Positions 9,014-10,704 of a DNA stretch of 10,704 nt are shown one piece after another. Source of the stretch: CADCSY01 sp038255685 (GTDB lineage Bacteria > Actinomycetota > Acidimicrobiia > Acidimicrobiales > CADCSY01); assembly GCA_038255685.1 (NCBI GenBank), contig JBBSLC010000104.1:1-10704 (forward strand). The letters run 5' to 3'. Both the position numbers and the translations under genes were made by a program. The notes under the pieces were generated by a model, which saw nothing but the letters and a program-made list of their open reading frames with translations, was not told where the DNA came from and did not search any database. Numbering within the stretch: position 1 is the first letter of the stretch; the number at the start of each line of letters is the position of its first letter.

Positions 9014-10704
9014 GTGAGCAGCGACGTGCCGACGCCGACGTCACCGCTGCGCGTCGTCCGGGTCGTACCCGACGTCGCCGGGGTGACCAAGGCGTTCGAC
9101 TACCTCGTGCCCGCGGAGCTCGAGGAGCGCGTCACCGTCGGCACCCTCGTGCGGGTCGTGCTCAACGGCCGCAGGGTCGGCGGTTGGGTGGTCGCCGACC
9201 ACGTCGAGCCACCAGCCGGGGTGGCCCTGAAGCCGCTGGCACACGTCACGGGCCTCGGGCCGGCCGCCGAGCTCATCGAGCTCGCCACGTGGGCGGCGTG
9301 GCGCTGGGCGGGACGGCCCCGCCACCTGCTGCGAGCGGCGTCCCCTGACGGCGTCGTGAAGGGTCTGCCGGCATCGCCCCGGGCCGCCCCGGTGGCGACG
9401 ACGGTGAGCGACCCGACGGCGGTCGAGGCGCTCGGCCAGTCCCGCAGCGTGGTGCGGCTCCCGCCCGCCACCGACCTCGTGCCCCTCGTCGTCGCCGCTG
9501 CCGCGCTCGGCACGACCCTCGTCGTCGCACCCGACCACCACACGGCTGCCGGGCTCGGGAGCCGGCTGCGTCGTGCTGGGCTGTCCGTCGCCATCCTGCC
9601 CCGGGGGTGGGCCCAGGCGGCAGCGGGAGGATGCGTTGTGATCGGCGCCCGCACGGCCGCATGGGCACCGGCACCCGGCTTGGCGGCGGTCATCGTGCTC
9701 GACGAGCACGAGGAGTCCCACCAGGCCGAGGGATCTCCCACCTGGCACGCACGAGACGTCGCGATCGAGCGGGCGAGGCGAGCGCAGGTGCCGTGCGTGC
9801 TCACCTCCCCGTGCCCCTCGCTCGAGGCGCTGGCGTGGGGCGAGCTCCTCGCCCCGTCACGAGCGGTCGAGCGGGCAGGCTGGCCGATGGTCGACGTGGT
9901 GGACCGTCGGCAAGAGGACCCGCTCAAGGTCGACCTCTACTCGGCACGCCTCATCGACCTCATCCGCTCGGTGCCCCCTGACCGGGACAGGCCCGTCGTG
10001 TGCGTCTTGAACCGCAAGGGCCGGGCGCGACTGCTGGCGTGCGGCGCGTGCACCGAGCTCGTCCGCTGCCAGCGCTGCGGTGCCACCGTCGGGATCACCG
10101 CAGCAGGCACGCTTGCCTGCGGAAGCTGCGGTGCCGAGCGGCCCGCCGTCTGCCTGCACTGCGGGGCGGCGGCGCTGAAGCAGCGCAGGCTCGGCGTCAC
10201 CCGGGCGCGCGAAGACCTCGAGCGCCTCGTGGGACGCCATGTCGCCGAGGTGACCGGCGACCTCGACGCATCGCAACCGATGCCCGATGCGACGGTCCTC
10301 GTCGGCACCGAAGCCGTGCTCCGCCGAGTCGAACGGGCTGCTGCCGTCGCCTTCCTCGACCTCGACGCCGAGCTGCTCGCTCCTCGCTACCGCGCCGCCG
10401 AGGAGGCGATGGCACTGCTCGCTCGTGCCGCCCGACTCGTCGGGGGCAAGTCGGCGGGCGGCCGCATCCTGCTGCAGACGAAGCTGCCCCGCCACGAGGT
10501 CGTGCAGGCGGCGCTGCTCGCCGACCCGACTCGGGTCAGCGTCGCCGAGGCCGACCGCCGTTCCCTGCTGCGCCTCCCGCCGGTGTCGGCGATGGCCCAC
10601 GTGGCCGGGGCGGGCGCCGAGGTGTACGCCCAGGCCGTCGCCGCCAGCCCCGGCGTCGACGCCCTCGGTCCCGTCGATGGCGATTGGCTCCTGCGAGCCG
10701 CCGA
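9014..10704 (+). CDS. priA: PriA-like primosomal protein without helicase motifs, 3' end missing
   Basis: PriA restarts stalled replication forks. The frame is open from GTG 9014 to the window edge (563 codons; whole family members have about 630-750). The N-terminal DNA-binding part has the family VTKAFDYLVPAEL and LVRVVLNGRRVGGWVV. Helicase lobe 1 is recognisable (IGARTAAWAP, LDEHEES at 229-235, TWHARDVA, TSPCPSLEA) but there is no Walker A GKT near 146-165. The two-zinc cluster is intact, with Cys 343, 346, 352, 355, 369, 372, 380 and 383 spaced as in E. coli. Lobe 2 keeps VGTEAVL and YRAAEEAMALL but the QVAGRAGR motif reads RAARLVGG, so the arginine residues used in ATP hydrolysis are gone. 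Actinobacterial PriA proteins are known to lack helicase motifs, so this is a family trait, not decay. No Shine-Dalgarno site is seen; GTG 9026 is an alternative start. Confidence 0.9.
   Translation, partial: MSSDVPTPTSPLRVVRVVPDVAGVTKAFDYLVPAELEERVTVGTLVRVVLNGRRVGGWVVADHVEPPAGVALKPLAHVTGLGPAAELIELATWAAWRWAGRPRHLLRAASPDGVVKGLPASPRAAPVATTVSDPTAVEALGQSRSVVRLPPATDLVPLVVAAAALGTTLVVAPDHHTAAGLGSRLRRAGLSVAILPRGWAQAAAGGCVVIGARTAAWAPAPGLAAVIVLDEHEESHQAEGSPTWHARDVAIERARRAQVPCVLTSPCPSLEALAWGELLAPSRAVERAGWPMVDVVDRRQEDPLKVDLYSARLIDLIRSVPPDRDRPVVCVLNRKGRARLLACGACTELVRCQRCGATVGITAAGTLACGSCGAERPAVCLHCGAAALKQRRLGVTRAREDLERLVGRHVAEVTGDLDASQPMPDATVLVGTEAVLRRVERAAAVAFLDLDAELLAPRYRAAEEAMALLARAARLVGGKSAGGRILLQTKLPRHEVVQAALLADPTRVSVAEADRRSLLRLPPVSAMAHVAGAGAEVYAQAVAASPGVDALGPVDGDWLLRAA

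Noticed and set aside
7249..9090. A 613-codon - strand open frame opposite coaBC and metK
   Set aside because: It is a shadow of two recognised genes, with no motif of its own.
9100..9981. Overlapping open frames on both strands within priA
   Set aside because: The continuous + strand frame from 9014 carries the PriA motifs and the eight zinc-binding Cys; the others are shadows.

Overview
The window is a strongly GC-rich, tightly packed housekeeping cluster from an actinobacterium, read entirely on the + strand. Three things point to Actinobacteria: a gene for the actinobacterial integration host factor mIHF; the order carA-carB-pyrD-pyrF-mihF-gmk-rpoZ-coaBC-metK-priA, which closely follows the Mycobacterium chromosome; and a PriA that has lost its helicase motifs, as in that phylum. 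Details unlike Mycobacterium (a pyrD between carB and pyrF, a type 1 PyrF, a CTG-started gmk) suggest a deep-branching lineage. Acidimicrobiia is my guess, not something the sequence proves.

Region 1 (1-5273) is the 3' part of a pyrimidine operon: the last 33 codons of carA, complete carB, pyrD and pyrF. Adjacent genes overlap or nearly touch (carA/carB by 11 bases, pyrD/pyrF by ATGA), so translational coupling is likely. Together they make carbamoyl phosphate, oxidise dihydroorotate and decarboxylate OMP to UMP. No pyrK lies beside pyrD. The pyrD/pyrF junction carries short direct repeats that encode polar, probably disordered tails on both proteins.

Region 2 (5274-6166) has mihF, preceded by a probable leaderless promoter, and gmk. 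The two genes share a reading frame and are separated by one TAG; gmk seems to start at CTG. Region 3 (6167-8994) begins with a 92-base gap holding hairpins and a second leaderless-type promoter, followed by rpoZ, coaBC and metK (RNA polymerase omega, coenzyme A synthesis, S-adenosylmethionine synthesis). Region 4 (8995-10704) is an 18-base hairpin and then priA, which runs off the window end.

I see no mobile element, CRISPR array, tRNA, rRNA or riboswitch, and no gene-free stretch above 300 bases. I found no wholly new system. The points worth a second look are the start of gmk, the matched leaderless promoters, the repeat-built PyrD/PyrF tails, the missing pyrK and the hairpin that exactly fills the metK-priA gap.
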